64,000 nucleotides of DNA from contig BFEA01000050.1 in assembly GCA_003427395.1 (NCBI GenBank), positions 441,220 to 505,219 of the forward strand, written 5' to 3'. Below are positions 1 to 11,439 of the stretch, piece after piece. This DNA is from Chara braunii. Its lineage: Eukaryota > Streptophyta > Charophyceae > Charales > Characeae. The translations under genes were made by a program, and so were the position numbers. The notes beneath the pieces are model-generated. The model had not been told where the DNA came from, ran no database searches, and saw nothing but the letters and a program-made list of their open reading frames with translations. How positions within the stretch are numbered: the stretch's first letter is position 1; the number at the start of each line of letters is the position of its first letter.

Positions 1-649
1 GTATTGGTCGTGTTTTGATCTTTTATTGATAGGTGTTGGTTGAAGCCAAGTCAACCTTTGTCGTATGCATGATTGTATTATATATAGGTTGATTTAAGAA
101 GATAAGTCAACTTGCATTGACCTGAGTCTTTTTTTTTTGAAAGGCTTTGCCTGAGTGACTCTTGATTGTCTTTGAAAGAAGGAACTAGGATTGATTGAGA
201 TTTTCTTACGCTTGGAATATTGCGTCCTAGTCGACCGATGTCGGTCTGATTCCTGGGAGATCAGCGCCCCAGGGACGGACGACGTTCGGGTCCACTTTGG
301 CGTTTAACCATGCATACCTATGCTACAGCGTACGAGCAAACGCCCTCGGCCGACTTACCTCTGCAATTGCATTATAAAAGTTTTCGCATGTGGGTCGGTA
401 GCTCGGTAGGGATACGCCCCTAAAGGTGGTGACAGCCCCTTAGGGAAGGTAAGTTGTGCCCCGCGGGAACCTATCCTGACGTAGGGGACCGTGGGATGTA
501 CAGCTGGCGCACCCGGCCGGAGCGACGAAGGGTCGACGTGGGTCACCGTGTCATCCCCGAGTTGTCCCTAAAAAGTTGAAAGACTAAGTTTCTCTTGCGT
601 GACGCGGTCGGGAGGGCCCTCGCTCGCGCGGGGGCCGATGCGCTCGACA
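1..649 (+). repeat. TE1 5' LTR
   Basis: Matches 13310-13958 base for base at a constant offset of 13309 with no net indel. By eye there are roughly 25-30 mismatches, mostly transitions. The 3' end is CGCTCGACA, giving the usual CA end. The right copy is preceded by TG at 13308-13309, so this copy probably starts a base or two left of the window. A GGTAAGT splice-donor-like motif occurs at about 447-453, and two hairpins (417-445, 470-485) recur in related LTRs at 57 and 63 kb. Confidence 0.9.
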
Positions 650-651
650 GG

Positions 652-669
652 TGGCACCGTTGCCGGGGA
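652..669 (+). promoter_or_regulatory. TE1 primer-binding site, tRNA-Asp type
   Basis: TGGCACCGTTGCCGGGGA lies two bases after the LTR end. It is complementary to the 3' end of plant tRNA-Asp (GTC) at 17 of 18 positions. tRNA-Asp priming is known for several plant Gypsy lineages. This would prime minus-strand cDNA synthesis. Confidence 0.85.
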
Positions 670-859
670 TGATGGCAAACTACCGTTGTCCCTGGTGGAA
701 CGACACTCGGGAATGGAGCAAGTGAAAGGTTGCGCCGTAATGGTTGTTTAAGGCAAAAGGTTAGTAATCTCTGAGCCTCTATAAGTGTAAGGAAGGAACC
801 TTAACAGATGTCACCAAAACTCCTAGATTGATTTCATGGGTTTATGTTTTGGTTTCTAG

Positions 860-2317
860 ATGGATGGGGTTGCAGGACGTCACGATAACGTCGACGATGG
901 GAGGAACGATATTCAAGAACTGGCATGGGTCATCCGGCAGTCGCAGCGAGAGCTTTACCCTAAGATTGATGTTCCGCTGTTCAATGGGAATCATGCCTCT
1001 TCTTGGGCAGACAAGTTTGAGCAACTGGGGTATAGTAACGAATGGACGGATGAGAAGATGCTTCGCATGGTAAAAAGGTATTGTTAGGTGGAGTACCGAG
1101 ATGAGATCGATGAGCTGGTGCGAATCTCCCATAATTGGTCAGATTTTAAGGCGCGGTTGCTGGAGAAGTACCAGCTCAGCGATCGGTTACTCGACCTGCG
1201 AGATTTGAGGGCAGTGGATCGTAAGAAGTTTGGTACTACCAAACAATTCTTACCAGAGTTTGAGCGTGTGGCTCGTCTAATCCCGGATCTGTCCGACAAA
1301 GATCGTTGCCTTATCTTCCTTGATAACTTCAACGACGTCGAACAGTCGAAGTTGGTTGAAGGGATGCAAGGGAGGTATGACTGGACTAAGGCCCGACAAA
1401 ATGCGCTGGTGGGGAAGTTCGACGATATCCTCTACCGGCTGTTGAGGCAGCAAAAGGAGGAACGGGAAAAGGTGAAGCTGGGAGAGGTGAAGGACGGTGA
1501 AATTTACAAAACTTTGACCTGCATGAGAGAAATGATGGAAGGCATGAAGGAGGAAAGGTTGAAGCTTCAAGCCATGTTGGCCAAAGAGAAAAATAGTAAG
1601 AGGAAGGGGAAAGAGCCGGCGGAAGAAGAAAGCGATAGTGAGAGCGAGGAGGAAAAGGAGCCGCCTCGCAAGTTGACAAAGGCGGAAAGGAAGGTCTTGA
1701 ATCAAATTCAAGGCAGACAGGGGACTTCCCGTAAACAGGGGAAGAACGGTGGACAAAATAATCGAGGAGGGGATGGCGGTGTCGGCGGTGGTCTGTCAAG
1801 ACAATGTTCTCAAGATCAAGGGCAGTTCCAGCCGCAGGGTGGACGAGGCCGCGGTCGAGGCCGTGGGAACGGACAGCGAAACCGTTGGGCGTGGCAACAG
1901 GAAGCCACGTGTAACTATTGTGCAGAGAAGGGTCATATTATGTGGTTTTGTCAACTCCTTTCAAGAGATGAGAAGGAAGAAATTGTCTTCACCACGATAC
2001 GCGGACAAGTCTTTGATTACGAAGGCAACCTTATCGACCCCAACATTGAAGGGGGTATCAGGAAGGAGGCGTTTCGCCGAATAGGTCGTCCGCTGCCGGC
2101 GACGTTCCGGATTGCTTCTCCTGAAGAAGCGCGGTTGGCCGGGGTCGAGGAGGCCATGGCGTCATTACATATTGACGACTCGCTGACGGAACCAGGAGGC
2201 GCAAACCATCACGAGACGGCTTGCCCGATACCGGGACTCTATTATCTGACTTTGCGTGGACATAGAGGAAGTCTGGTCGGGGTTGCCGAATGTCTTTCTC
2301 TTCGGCGAATGGGGTGA
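860..2317 (+). pseudogene. gag: TE1 gag: capsid-like region and CCHC zinc knuckle
   Basis: One reading frame runs from ATG at 860 to 2317, broken by an in-frame TAG at 1085-1087. The first 75 codons and the stretch after the stop resemble a retrotransposon gag (IDVPLFNGNHASSWADKFEQ, then FEQLG and helical capsid-like sequence). A charged coiled-coil-like segment rich in K and E follows at about 1440-1720, then an RG/G-rich tract. A canonical zinc knuckle CNYCAEKGHIMWFC (C-x2-C-x4-H-x4-C) is encoded at 1910-1951. Gag would assemble virus-like particles and package element RNA. The end at 2317 overlaps the next frame, so pol probably follows by a frameshift or a later indel. Confidence 0.8.
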
Positions 2318-3649
2318 TAAAAGGGAAGATGCGATTGGTCAAGCAGGGATGTCTGCTCTGAGAGAAGCATCGCAAACTGGGCCAATAGTAAGCACAATGC
2401 GACCTAGGCCTGTGTTAAAGAGGAATGCTCCGACTGTAGCCGTGCAGACCCGGATGCGGCGGCAAAACGAGCAGCTTCAGAAGGAAAGAGAGTCTGAAAA
2501 GGCAGTGGAAGAAGAGCCTATCCCCGTTAGTGAGAACGATGAGGATAATGCGGATGAGAGGTTGTGGGCCGAAGAGGAAGAACAGGCTTGTCGTCGTGCA
2601 CTGGAAAGGGAGCCGGAGAAAGGGAAGGCCGAAGCAAGCGAGGAAGCGTCGCGAAAGAAGAAGAATATTTACTCGATCCCCGTGGAGCAGGGGGTCGAAA
2701 TCGAGCGACTCGTCGATAAGATTCTGGAACGTCAGCGCGACTTGGTCACGCTGAGGGAAATTTTGGCAGTATTGCCGAAGATTAGAGAAGAGTTTAAACA
2801 GCGGATGACTCGCAAGAGAGTCATGACTGTTAAGCTCGGCGAAGTCATTCCGCTGGAGGCTAACTGGTCCCCGCCTGGGACGAAGATGGATTGGCGAAGT
2901 GTATCAACCGGCCATATGAAGGTCCAGATTGGACAGCAGGAGTACTCGACACTTGTGGATGATGGAGCCGAGATGAACATCATTCGTGAACGCCATGCTA
3001 TTGAAGCCGGTTGAAGATCAACCAAGATGATTATGAATTTTTTGTGGGGGCTAGCGGATCGACCCCGTTTTGCGGGACAACCAGTGGCGTTCTTGTCACC
3101 GTCGGAAAAGTTAAGGTCCGTTCGTATTTCTAGGTGTTACTTAGAGTGGAACACGAGGTGCTTCTGGGAAGCGCATTCCTATGTCGATCGGAGAGCATCA
3201 TCATTAACGAGCATGATGGAACCAGGTTTGTGATCCTTTGCAATCCTGTTTGCGGTTATTACGAAGTGGTCAAGTGTGCGAACACTGGACCCTATTGCTC
3301 GCGGAACCGGTTGAACCCGAAATCCTATACCTTCCCGGAGTCAGAAAAGTTGAGGAGGGAGAAGAAATCGTTAGGGGAGGAGCTGAATGTTCGTGAGTTC
3401 TCGCTGACTCTGCCTGATATTGGGCAGGCGATCGATTTCGTGTCGATACGTGCGGCCATCGATCCAAATGTGGTACAAGCCTTGACGGAGATCATCACGG
3501 ACACAGGAAGCGCAGGAACTATGCGCCTTGTTTACTCCCCGTCGAAGGGAAATAAGGGAGAAGATCAGGAATTGCCCTCCACCCGACAGAGTCCTTTTTT
3601 AGAGGACGCAGGCTTGACACCAGCGCCAAACGTAAGTACAAGAAAGTAG
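2256..3649 (+). pseudogene. TE1 pol N-terminal part: linker and retropepsin-like protease
   Basis: The frame 2256-3014 begins inside the gag 3' end in another phase. It contains an acidic, charged linker and then a retropepsin-like core, with the active-site loop LVDDGAEMNII encoded near 2952-2985. The usual D-[ST]-G is D-D-G here, an active-site substitution. The frame stops at 3012-3014. Homology resumes in another frame from about 3134, with LLGSAFL (the second conserved protease strand, usually ILG) and a conserved tail VILCNPVCGYYEVVKC. That frame ends at 3649. At least one frameshift has inactivated the domain. Confidence 0.7.
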
Positions 3650-3921
3650 GCGTGAAGGCGAAGCCGGTACCTGTTCTGATCACTCAGGAGGAGGAAGTCT
3701 ATTATCATGAGGAGCGCGATTGAATCAGAGAAATGAAAGAGAGAGGTGAAAAAGGGTCATGTCGGTTAACCAAAGAAAGAGTGAAAAGTATGATCATTGG
3801 GGAGGAGGACCTCCTTACTGAGCAGGAAAAATGATATATCATCGATGTATAGAGGGAAAAACATCTCTCCTATGCGTTTGATGATGATGAGCGAGGGAGA
3901 CTGGATGTCGATAAAATCCCG

Positions 3922-5271
3922 ATGATTAGAGTTCATATTGTACCACATGAGCCATGGAACGTGAGAGGGCCACGTTATCCGAATCCGGAGGATCACCGTA
4001 AAGTGGTTGCGTATCTTGCTGGAAAGATCCGGATGAAAGTTGCGGATTATTCTTACGGGCCATATGCATCTCCATGGTTCTGTTTCATCAAGCCGAATGG
4101 TACCTTACGGTGGATTCAGGACCTTCAGAAGTTGAATTCGGTGACAGTGCGAGATGCAGGTGGATTCCCACATGCGGACCTACTGTCGGAGTCTTGTGCA
4201 GGAAGGTCTATCATCACCCTGATCGATTTATATTCAGGTTATGATCAATTTCCCATTTACACTGCGGATCGACCCAAAATGGCGATGCACAGTTCTCGTG
4301 GATTGATCCATATGTGTGTGGCGCCGCAGGGATGGACGAATGCAATTGCCATTGTTCAAAGATATATGACGAGGGTTATGCAGCCTTATTATCCGGACAT
4401 AACTTCGCCGTATATTGACGACTCGGCTATTCCAGGGCCTCGAACGAAAGACCCGGCGGAGGTGTTGCCGGACATTCGCCGCTTCGTTTGGGAGCACATC
4501 AATGATGTGGTGAAAATTCTTAAGAGGTTGAAGGAGTTTAACCTCACGGCTAGTGGGATTAAGTCTCGACATTGTATGAAGAGAGCAGTAATCTTGGGAT
4601 TCCTTTGCGATGAGAAAGGTTGCCGGCCGGATGCAAAGAAGACTAATAAAATTTTGGAATGGCCGACCCCCTTCAAGTCGATCACAGATGTGCGAAGCTT
4701 CCTTGGAACCTGTGGGTTTTGACGCATCTTTATTCGCAAGTTTGCTGCCAGAGTGGAGCACTTGCGAAAGCTAGTGAGCAAAGGCCAGAAGTGGGAATGG
4801 GTTCCGAAGCAACAAGAGGCCGTGGAGGATATAAAGACTGAGTTTCGTGAGGGCGGATTGATCCTTGGAGTTCCCCTTTTTTACGATGATGAAAAACGTC
4901 ATTTTGTTATTGAGACTGATGCGGAGCCCACAGCCCTAAGAGGAGTCTTTATTCAGAAGGATGCCGAGGGGCAGGAAAGGCCTCTCAGATTTGAGAGCAG
5001 GACTCTGAATATTACAGAGAGGAACTATTCCCAGTTCAAGAAGGAGACTTTGGCCGTGCTTCACTGTTTCCGTATCTTTCGGAATTATGTGTTTGGTAGA
5101 CGCTTCATCCTGCGGGTGGATCCGACTGCATTGGCTCAATCCTTAAGGAATTATTCAACTGCTGATCCCACCATTGCACGATGGTTGACTTATATTTGGA
5201 TGTTTGACTTCAAGATTGAGCGGATTTCGGGGAGTCAAAATCGTGTTGATGGGCTGAGTCGGGTTGAATGA
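3922..5271 (+). pseudogene. pol: TE1 reverse transcriptase and RNase H
   Basis: A single frame covers RT and RNase H, with one in-frame TGA at 4720-4722. RT motifs in order: ASPWFCFIKPNGTLRWIQDL, LIDLYSGYDQFPI (first catalytic Asp), MAMHSSRG, and the catalytic YIDD box at 4411-4422, then FLGTCGF directly before the stop. RNase H follows, with ETDAEPTALRG, the Glu-containing ERNYSQFKKETLAV and RVDPTALAQS, ending with SQNRVDGLSR. The TGA sits where related proteins have an aromatic residue, consistent with TGG to TGA. Coding similarity extends a little upstream of 3922 behind further stops. The product would copy element RNA into DNA. Confidence 0.88.
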
Positions 5272-6447
5272 GACCCAGAGTCGGATCAGGCGGAAGAATC
5301 ATTTCCGGTCGATGCCTTTCTGAAGGAAGAGGAGTCGCGGTTGAGTATTAACTCCCTTACCTACCTGACTGATGCAGCTACTCGACGTGGGAGATCAATA
5401 TGGAATGCTCACACTTGTCACGAGGTACGTTCAGAGCTCGTGGTGGAAGGACCTTTCATTGAGGAGGATCCATGGGGTGAGCAGACTGCAGAAGAAATGA
5501 TGAGGTTGGCTTTGACCGATGACATCGACCTTATGCTTGATCCGCTAACGATTGAACAGGGCCATATGCAGGCTGATGTCGCTTTCCAGACCGTTAGAAG
5601 GATGTCATATATCATGAACTTGTTGGTTCATGAGGATCGCCTGAGGTTAATGAATGCGGAGAAAGGGAGCAGTGAGGTCAAATAAGCGTTTAAGGAAAAG
5701 GAGTACGAAGGGGGATATAAGAAGATATGCATGTGGTTGAATGGGGAATTGGATGAAAACGAGGTTGATCCGGTTGTGCGGGAGAAGAGCAAAGGATTCG
5801 TTGTTCGTGACGGTCATCTCTTTAAGAAAGCTGCTGATGGTGTCCCGAAGAGGGTGGTATGTGGAACTTCTCGACAGTTAGATGTGATTGCTGCTCTGCG
5901 TGATGGAGTAGTCGGCGGACACAGATCTGCGCGGGTTACTCCGAACAAGATCCAACGTCTCTATTTCTGGGAAGAGATGAGCAAGATGGTGATTGACTTT
6001 TGTAAATTTTGCTTCCCTTGCCAGCAGAGGTCTAACATCCGCTACCTCGAGCCCCTGAGTCCGCGTTATGTGGCGGAACCAGGTGCGGTGGTGCATTTGG
6101 ATCTCTTGGTAATGCCACCTGGTATAAATAGGTACAAGTATATCTTCGATGCTAGGGACAATTTGACTGGGTTCGTTGATGGTCGTGCCATTCGCGAACG
6201 TACAGGGTCAGTCTTAGCAGAATGCATCGAGGAATATTATCTCCGTTATCCATTTATTCAAGAGATTGTTATGGATCGAGGAGGCGAGTTTTGAGCAAAG
6301 GAAGTGCAAACGCTTTTGAGAAGGCTTGGGGTAAGTTTCAGTTATACGACAAGGGCGCATCCCCAGGCCAATGCACCGGTGGAACGAGGACATGCCACCT
6401 TGTCTAACTTGTTGGCTAAATGGTGCAAGAGGGAGCCATCAAGATGA
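5272..6447 (+). pseudogene. TE1 connection region and integrase core
   Basis: This continues the RT/RNase H frame past TGA at 5269-5271, with further stops near 5683 and at 6292-6294. The integrase begins at about 5731. A zinc-binding segment contains GGHRSARVT and a Cys pair in CFPCQQR, then the catalytic core: HLDLLVMP (first Asp), VMDRGGEF (second Asp) and PQANAPVERGH (Glu). There are 35 codon positions between the second Asp and the Glu, the canonical D,D(35)E spacing, so the family assignment is secure although the frame is broken. Integrase inserts the cDNA into the host chromosome. Confidence 0.85.
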
Positions 6448-6588
6448 CCGATTTATTTGAGGGCAACCTTTTTTGTTGAGAATGTTACCATCAAGCGAAC
6501 AACCGGGTATGCTCCCGTCACATTATGGTTTGGACGGCATGCGACTTTTCCAATTGAGAGTTTCCTGACCACTTGGTAAAAACAGGAT

Positions 6589-6951
6589 GTGAAAACGAAA
6601 CTTTCGACGGAAGAGTTATTGGAGTTAAGGGCAAGACAGATCATGGCGACTGAGGAACGGATTGAGGATGCGGCTGCCTCTACTTCTGAAAGCAGGCAGG
6701 CTGACAAGGAAAGATGGGACAAAAGGCCACGGGTACGAAAAGAGTCGTTGGAAGTCCGGGACATCGTCTTGTTGTATGATATGTCGCTAGAAAAGCAGTG
6801 GTCCAGAAAATTAGACAGTCGGTGGTTGGGACCATATCGGATCACTAGGAAAACAGAGCATGGGGCGTACGAAATAGAGGAGTTTGATGGATCTTGGAGT
6901 AGAAATTGGGTATCAGGTGCACATCTACGGAAGTTCATTCCAAGAGTTTAA
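6589..6951 (+). pseudogene. TE1 integrase C-terminal domain (GPY/F-like)
   Basis: An open frame of about 120 codons carries RKLDSRWLGPYRI, the GPY/F module found in the C-terminal domain of many Gypsy integrases, followed by GAYEIEEFDGS and a short basic end. It is in a different phase from 5272-6447, and the intervening ~140 bp encodes a recognisable connecting segment in broken frames (TTGYAPVTLWFGRH). The end at 6951 is the last coding similarity seen in TE1. No chromodomain is evident. Confidence 0.75.
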
Positions 6952-8456
6952 TGCAAACTTTAAGTAAGAAGAAAGGGTAGCGGAGCTAATTGGTGGCGTC
7001 AACTTTGGTAATCCTTCTTGCTTTTGTATTGTGGCTTAGCCCATTCTGACTTTTATCTTAGACTAACCAAGAAAGTTGTAAAGTATTAATAAAAGTATTG
7101 AGATTGAAAAATTATCAATGGGATTGTGACTCCTGTTGTTTTGGGTAAAATGTTATAAGGGATCTGTGCCTTATTGTCATGGACGATTGTAAGATGATTA
7201 TGATACCAAAGGAATTTTATCATGATTGAATCTTCATTGCAAGAAGTGTATTATGAAATAGCTGATGGATACTTATATTGTTGGAGTGTTCATCACATAT
7301 GAGAATGACTAAAAAAACCTGGAATTTTTATGGGACTCCGTGTATGTGGTTATGAATGTGACAATTCTGTGAGGAGATGATGTGTACTTGGGTCATATGT
7401 CTGGCTGGATTAACACAGGTTATTCGTCAGACATGTGATTCGATTGCTCGTCATGCCTTATGACTTGGTATTGTTTTAATTGTCATGCAGTGAGGAATCC
7501 TAATATTGTGAGCCCCGTAGGCGGTAGTGAGGCCTGCGCCGGAACTTTGTTCCTGGTCCATAGCTGGATGTTGTCATCTCTCCTTTCGAGGAGATTGGCT
7601 ACACTATCGTCGAAAGGGAGGAAGGTGGTAATATGTTTGTTGGAACCTTGCTTGGGAGGGTGACGATCACCGCTCGCCATGAGGGGAAAACTTATCACCT
7701 TTTATTTTGTGGCGAATGGGGTCGCCTCGACTTTATGGCCGGGTCTGATCAGCTTAGGTCATAATGAAGGGGTAGTTCAACCTTGCAGGTAGGGTACTAA
7801 CAGATGTATGAGACTGGAATTGGAGGGAAAGTGGTAAGGCTCGAGTCTAAAGCGGGGCTTGACGTCGAGATGTTATCCTTTATGGATTACACCACTTCTC
7901 GACGCATTCACGAGACATGTAAGAGATAAATCGTGCATGACAATTAAGTTGGAGTGAGAATTAGCCGGACTGGACAAAGACTTTTGAAAAGGGTGATTTC
8001 TCTCTGAGATGGTCCGACACATGCTGTAGTATAGTGTGAGTACCCTTGTATTTCGTGGGGAGCCCGGATTAAACTCCTGATAGCGAGAGACATGCTGAGG
8101 TGTTAGAAATGCACCCCCACGAACATGAGAAGCCCAGGTTAAATTCTTGGCAGTATGTGCTGTATCACGGAAGACCCACAGGGGGTTAAGCCTGACGAGA
8201 CCTGGACAAGAGGTTATAGCCTGGAGTGAATCGTATCAGGGGGATAAGCCTGACCCATCTATATGGGACAAAAGGAAGCATGAGTGACCGTCAGTAGGAT
8301 GATGCTGGGATCATTCTTCTAAAATATTATTGTAATTCTTCAGGTTGGGTAAAGCCAATAGTGGATTCCACATTCCGGGGAAAGACCTGCCAGAGGTTAT
8401 TTCTGGCCCCATTCCAACTCGTGACTGAATGAAAGTGTTTCGGAAGGAAGGTTCGA

Positions 8457-8604
8457 AAGGGTCATAATGCTTGAAAGTAAGTCTCTGTGCTAAAGGTTTG
8501 AAAGTAAGCCGTTGTCTATTAAAGGCTTGAAAGTAAGCCGTTGCCTATTAAAGGCTTGAAAGTAAGCCGTTGTCTATTAAAGGTTTGAAAGTAAGCCCTC
8601 CTCA
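8457..8604 (+). repeat. 29-bp tandem repeat of a small hairpin
   Basis: About five copies of a unit containing GGCTTGAAAGTAAGCC (GGCTT/AAGCC stem, GAAAGT loop) followed by GTTGTCTATTAAA. The first and last units are diverged. Each unit can form a 5-bp stem. Confidence 0.8.
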
Positions 8605-9088
8605 TTGATGATAACGAAGTCTACACGGAGTATTTCATAGAGAGTGTCTGAAAGATTATGAAAGGAAAGGAAGATGAACGGTGGGAACGTCGCTCATCAC
8701 ATATAAGTACATAAAATCTGGGGATATCCAGATATACTGTGATTATATGATATATTTGTTGAGGTCTTATAAAAACTTCCCCTTATACCGCTTATGGTAA
8801 GCGACGGGGACGTCGCTTAATGGGGGCGGGGAAGTTTGTCAGAACAGAAACGCCTGTAAGGGTTTCTGCCCAGGTTTTTCAAGGTCAGACACTGCCCGAC
8901 CCTTGCTTGGATTGAAATACTTGATGAGATTGACGTTGCCAAAATTAGTCCGACTAACCCTATAATTGAAAGGCCTAAAACTTGACTTCGGTGACGTGTA
9001 ACGACATCGACATCCGTTCAAGACAGCGGGAGTCGGCACTGTCGTCTACGGTTCTCGACGAGGCCGCAGTAGTGTGCTTAACAGCCAC

Positions 9089-9280
9089 GCGATTCAGGAC
9101 CTAAGTAGGCTAAAAAGGGGTGTGCGCCGGGTATAAAGCCGCGACGCAGGGGGAATAGGAAGAAGAGTTTTAATTCTAGGGCCNGCGATTCAGGACCTAA
9201 GTAGGCTAAAAAGGGGTGTGCGCCGGGTATAAAGCCGCGACGCAGGGGGAATAGGAAGAAGAGTTTTAATTCTAGGGCCG
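9089..9280 (+). repeat. 95-bp direct duplication around a single N
   Basis: The block starting CGATTCAGGACCTAAGTAGG occurs at about 9089-9183 and again at 9186-9280, separated by N at 9184. This is either a true tandem duplication or a failed overlap join in assembly. Confidence 0.75.
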
Positions 9281-9450
9281 CGGGGCTTGACACCNAGCCA
9301 CGGGGTTGATAGGCCGATGTCAAGGCCGCGCGGCCAACTGANCGTGCAGGGCCGTGAGTCGGCGGGGCCGGCAGGGCCACAGACAGGCAGGTAGGCAGGG
9401 TTGGCGAGGCCATAGGCAGGCAGGGCCTGCACAGCCCCGGCGCGATGAAT

Positions 9451-10441
9451 AACTATTGGGCAAGCTCTTCTTATAGAAGAGCTGCTCCTACCTATACCAT
9501 GGTAGGAGCTAGCCCAATAAGTTCAAGCAGCCGAATGTCACCCGCCAGATACCGGGATCGAATCTGAGAAGTTCCATCCTTCTGGACCGGCTCCTTTTGG
9601 AGCAGCCAGCAACGTGGTGTTAGGCGCGGCCAATTTCGGCCGTGCGATCCTTGAGCTCGCGCGGCTGAAATTAGTCGCGCCGAGATTAGCATGGCCCCTG
9701 TGCAAGGATGACACACATAAATCTAGAAAAAATATATATATATATGTATATATATATACATATAATAATAATAATAAAAATAAAAAAAGAAAGAAAGCTT
9801 ACCTGCCCGTATCTGGACGCGTAAGCGCCCAAAAACCGGCTTTAAAAAGGATGTTTGGTCATCGCAAGGTAAGTCGTTTTTCCTTTTTTCTCTTTTCTTT
9901 GTTTTTTTTTAGGGGCCACCAAGGAGAAACGGCGCGTCAGATGGCAGTCGTTGGGGGCAGAAGAAAAAAAAAAAGAACAAAAAAAAAAGAAAAACAAACA
10001 AAAACGGTTGAAGCGCCACGTGACGCGCAAAGAAGTGCCTGGGGCGTTTCAGCCCCAGTGTACTTGACAGGGCCCGACGAAACGGGCGGCCGTTTCTGCA
10101 AGGAGGTAAGTTTCGTTTTTTTTTTGTTTGTCTTTTCTCTTAGATTTTTTTTTTGTCCTTAGATTTCTTCTTTTAGATTTGGTTCAGATTTTCTTTTGTT
10201 GTGTTTTATTTTCCTCATAGATTCCTTAGTTTTTCCTTTTTTTTTGTTTACGATTTTGCTGAGCACCCGTTCGTTTCGACGAACGGGTTGTTGTCGTAGG
10301 CAGGCAAAATCGAATGTCTCTGCCGCCATAAGGCGGCTACATTCCGTGAGGGGCTTGGGGCCTTGTACTTGGGTTATGAGGGACTCTCTGCATATGCCTT
10401 GGGTGGTTTCCTTTCTGTGACGGATGATCGCGACCGCCGGG

Positions 10442-10529
<88 letters not shown>

Positions 10530-11372
10530 CACTTACTTGCGCCCGTTGGTTGAGCAACGGGCTGCAGACCGCCGCCTGCACCTAGCGCTGTAGGCGCCCA
10601 GGTACGAGCGCGGGGGCAAAGTGGAAAGGAAGCCCTGTTGGGCTTGACTCTAATTCGACTTTGTGAAGTGAAGGGGCGGCCGTTCGTTCTGAACGGCAAG
10701 CAGCCCCTGTACAAAAAAAAACGAGGGGGTAAGGAAAAAAAAAAAAAAAAAGGAGAAGAAGAAGAAGCTGGGGAAAAAACAAAAGGGCCGTGGACTTAAC
10801 CGCACCCTCAGTCCAGATGCAGGTCTACAAGCATCTGGACCTTGATAAGGGAGTAGACTGTTGGATTCAACAGTCTGCTTAAAAAGGCTTTGTACAGCCT
10901 TTGGTAAGCTGTGTCTGGCCGCGGGTGAGGGCCGGATGCATTACCAAAGGTCTGAACTTAGTTTCTTTAGGGGAGCAACTGGCCTTTTAGCCCTTCTTAG
11001 TTTCTTTAGGGGAGCAACTGGCTTCTTAGCCCTTGATCGTGTTTTAGATCAAGGGCCAGGCCTCATTCCGAGTTTTGGCTGTGGGCAAAGCAGCTGCCCA
11101 CATGCTGTCGGCTGGCTATTAAAGCCAGCATTCCACCCAGCAGCCTCACAAGTTGTGGCAATGCTGCTGAGGCATTCGCTTGAGTGAATGTTGGCTGGCT
11201 GCTGCTGTGAGGCGGTGCTACTGGTGGAGGACTGCAAGTGAGGGAGGAGAACTGCTGGAAGTGGCCATAGCTGTAGAACACAGCCATAACCGCCATCTCA
11301 GCGAGGTGAAGAGAGAGAGAGAAGTGGTGGAGGACTGCAGGGAGCACGAGAGTGAGGGCAGCCATAGCTGCC
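9451..11372 (+). repeat. Chain of perfect hairpins in the TE1 3' interior
   Basis: Nineteen or so inverted repeats follow one another. Those with perfect stems of 7 bp or more include 9463-9483 (9 bp), 9484-9509 (9), 10079-10096 (7), 10265-10288 (10, TTCG loop), 10541-10562 (8), 10679-10697 (7), 10811-10840 (10), 10855-10876 (9), 11029-11056 (10), 11080-11102 (8), 11111-11129 (7) and 11138-11169 (7). A longer one spans 10898-10950 (10-bp arms). Stems are unrelated in sequence. No coding potential is evident. An AG microsatellite interrupts at 10444-10522. Confidence 0.85.
10444..10522 (+). repeat. (AG)n microsatellite
   Basis: About 40 uninterrupted AG dinucleotides. Flanking open frames are artefacts of this repeat. 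Confidence 0.97.
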
Positions 11373-11439
11373 GCTGCACCTGGTGGAGTGCAGGGGAGGT
11401 GTTGTTCGTTTAGCGCGGCGACGACAGCGGGTTTATCTA

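Larger units (their letters stand above)
6952..9450 (+). other. TE1 3' interior, non-coding
   Basis: No convincing coding sequence. The segment has short self-complementary words (for example 8187-8250, with AGG...AAGCCT-type hairpins) and a 29-bp tandem repeat at about 8457-8604. A 95-bp block is duplicated around a single N at 9184. Confidence 0.5.

Noticed and set aside
355-546. Minus-strand ORF inside the TE1 LTR
   Set aside because: It falls in the structured LTR segment conserved as RNA, not as protein, and is broken in the related LTRs.
10159-10593. Ser-Leu and Arg-Glu repeat ORFs
   Set aside because: Translations of the AG microsatellite.
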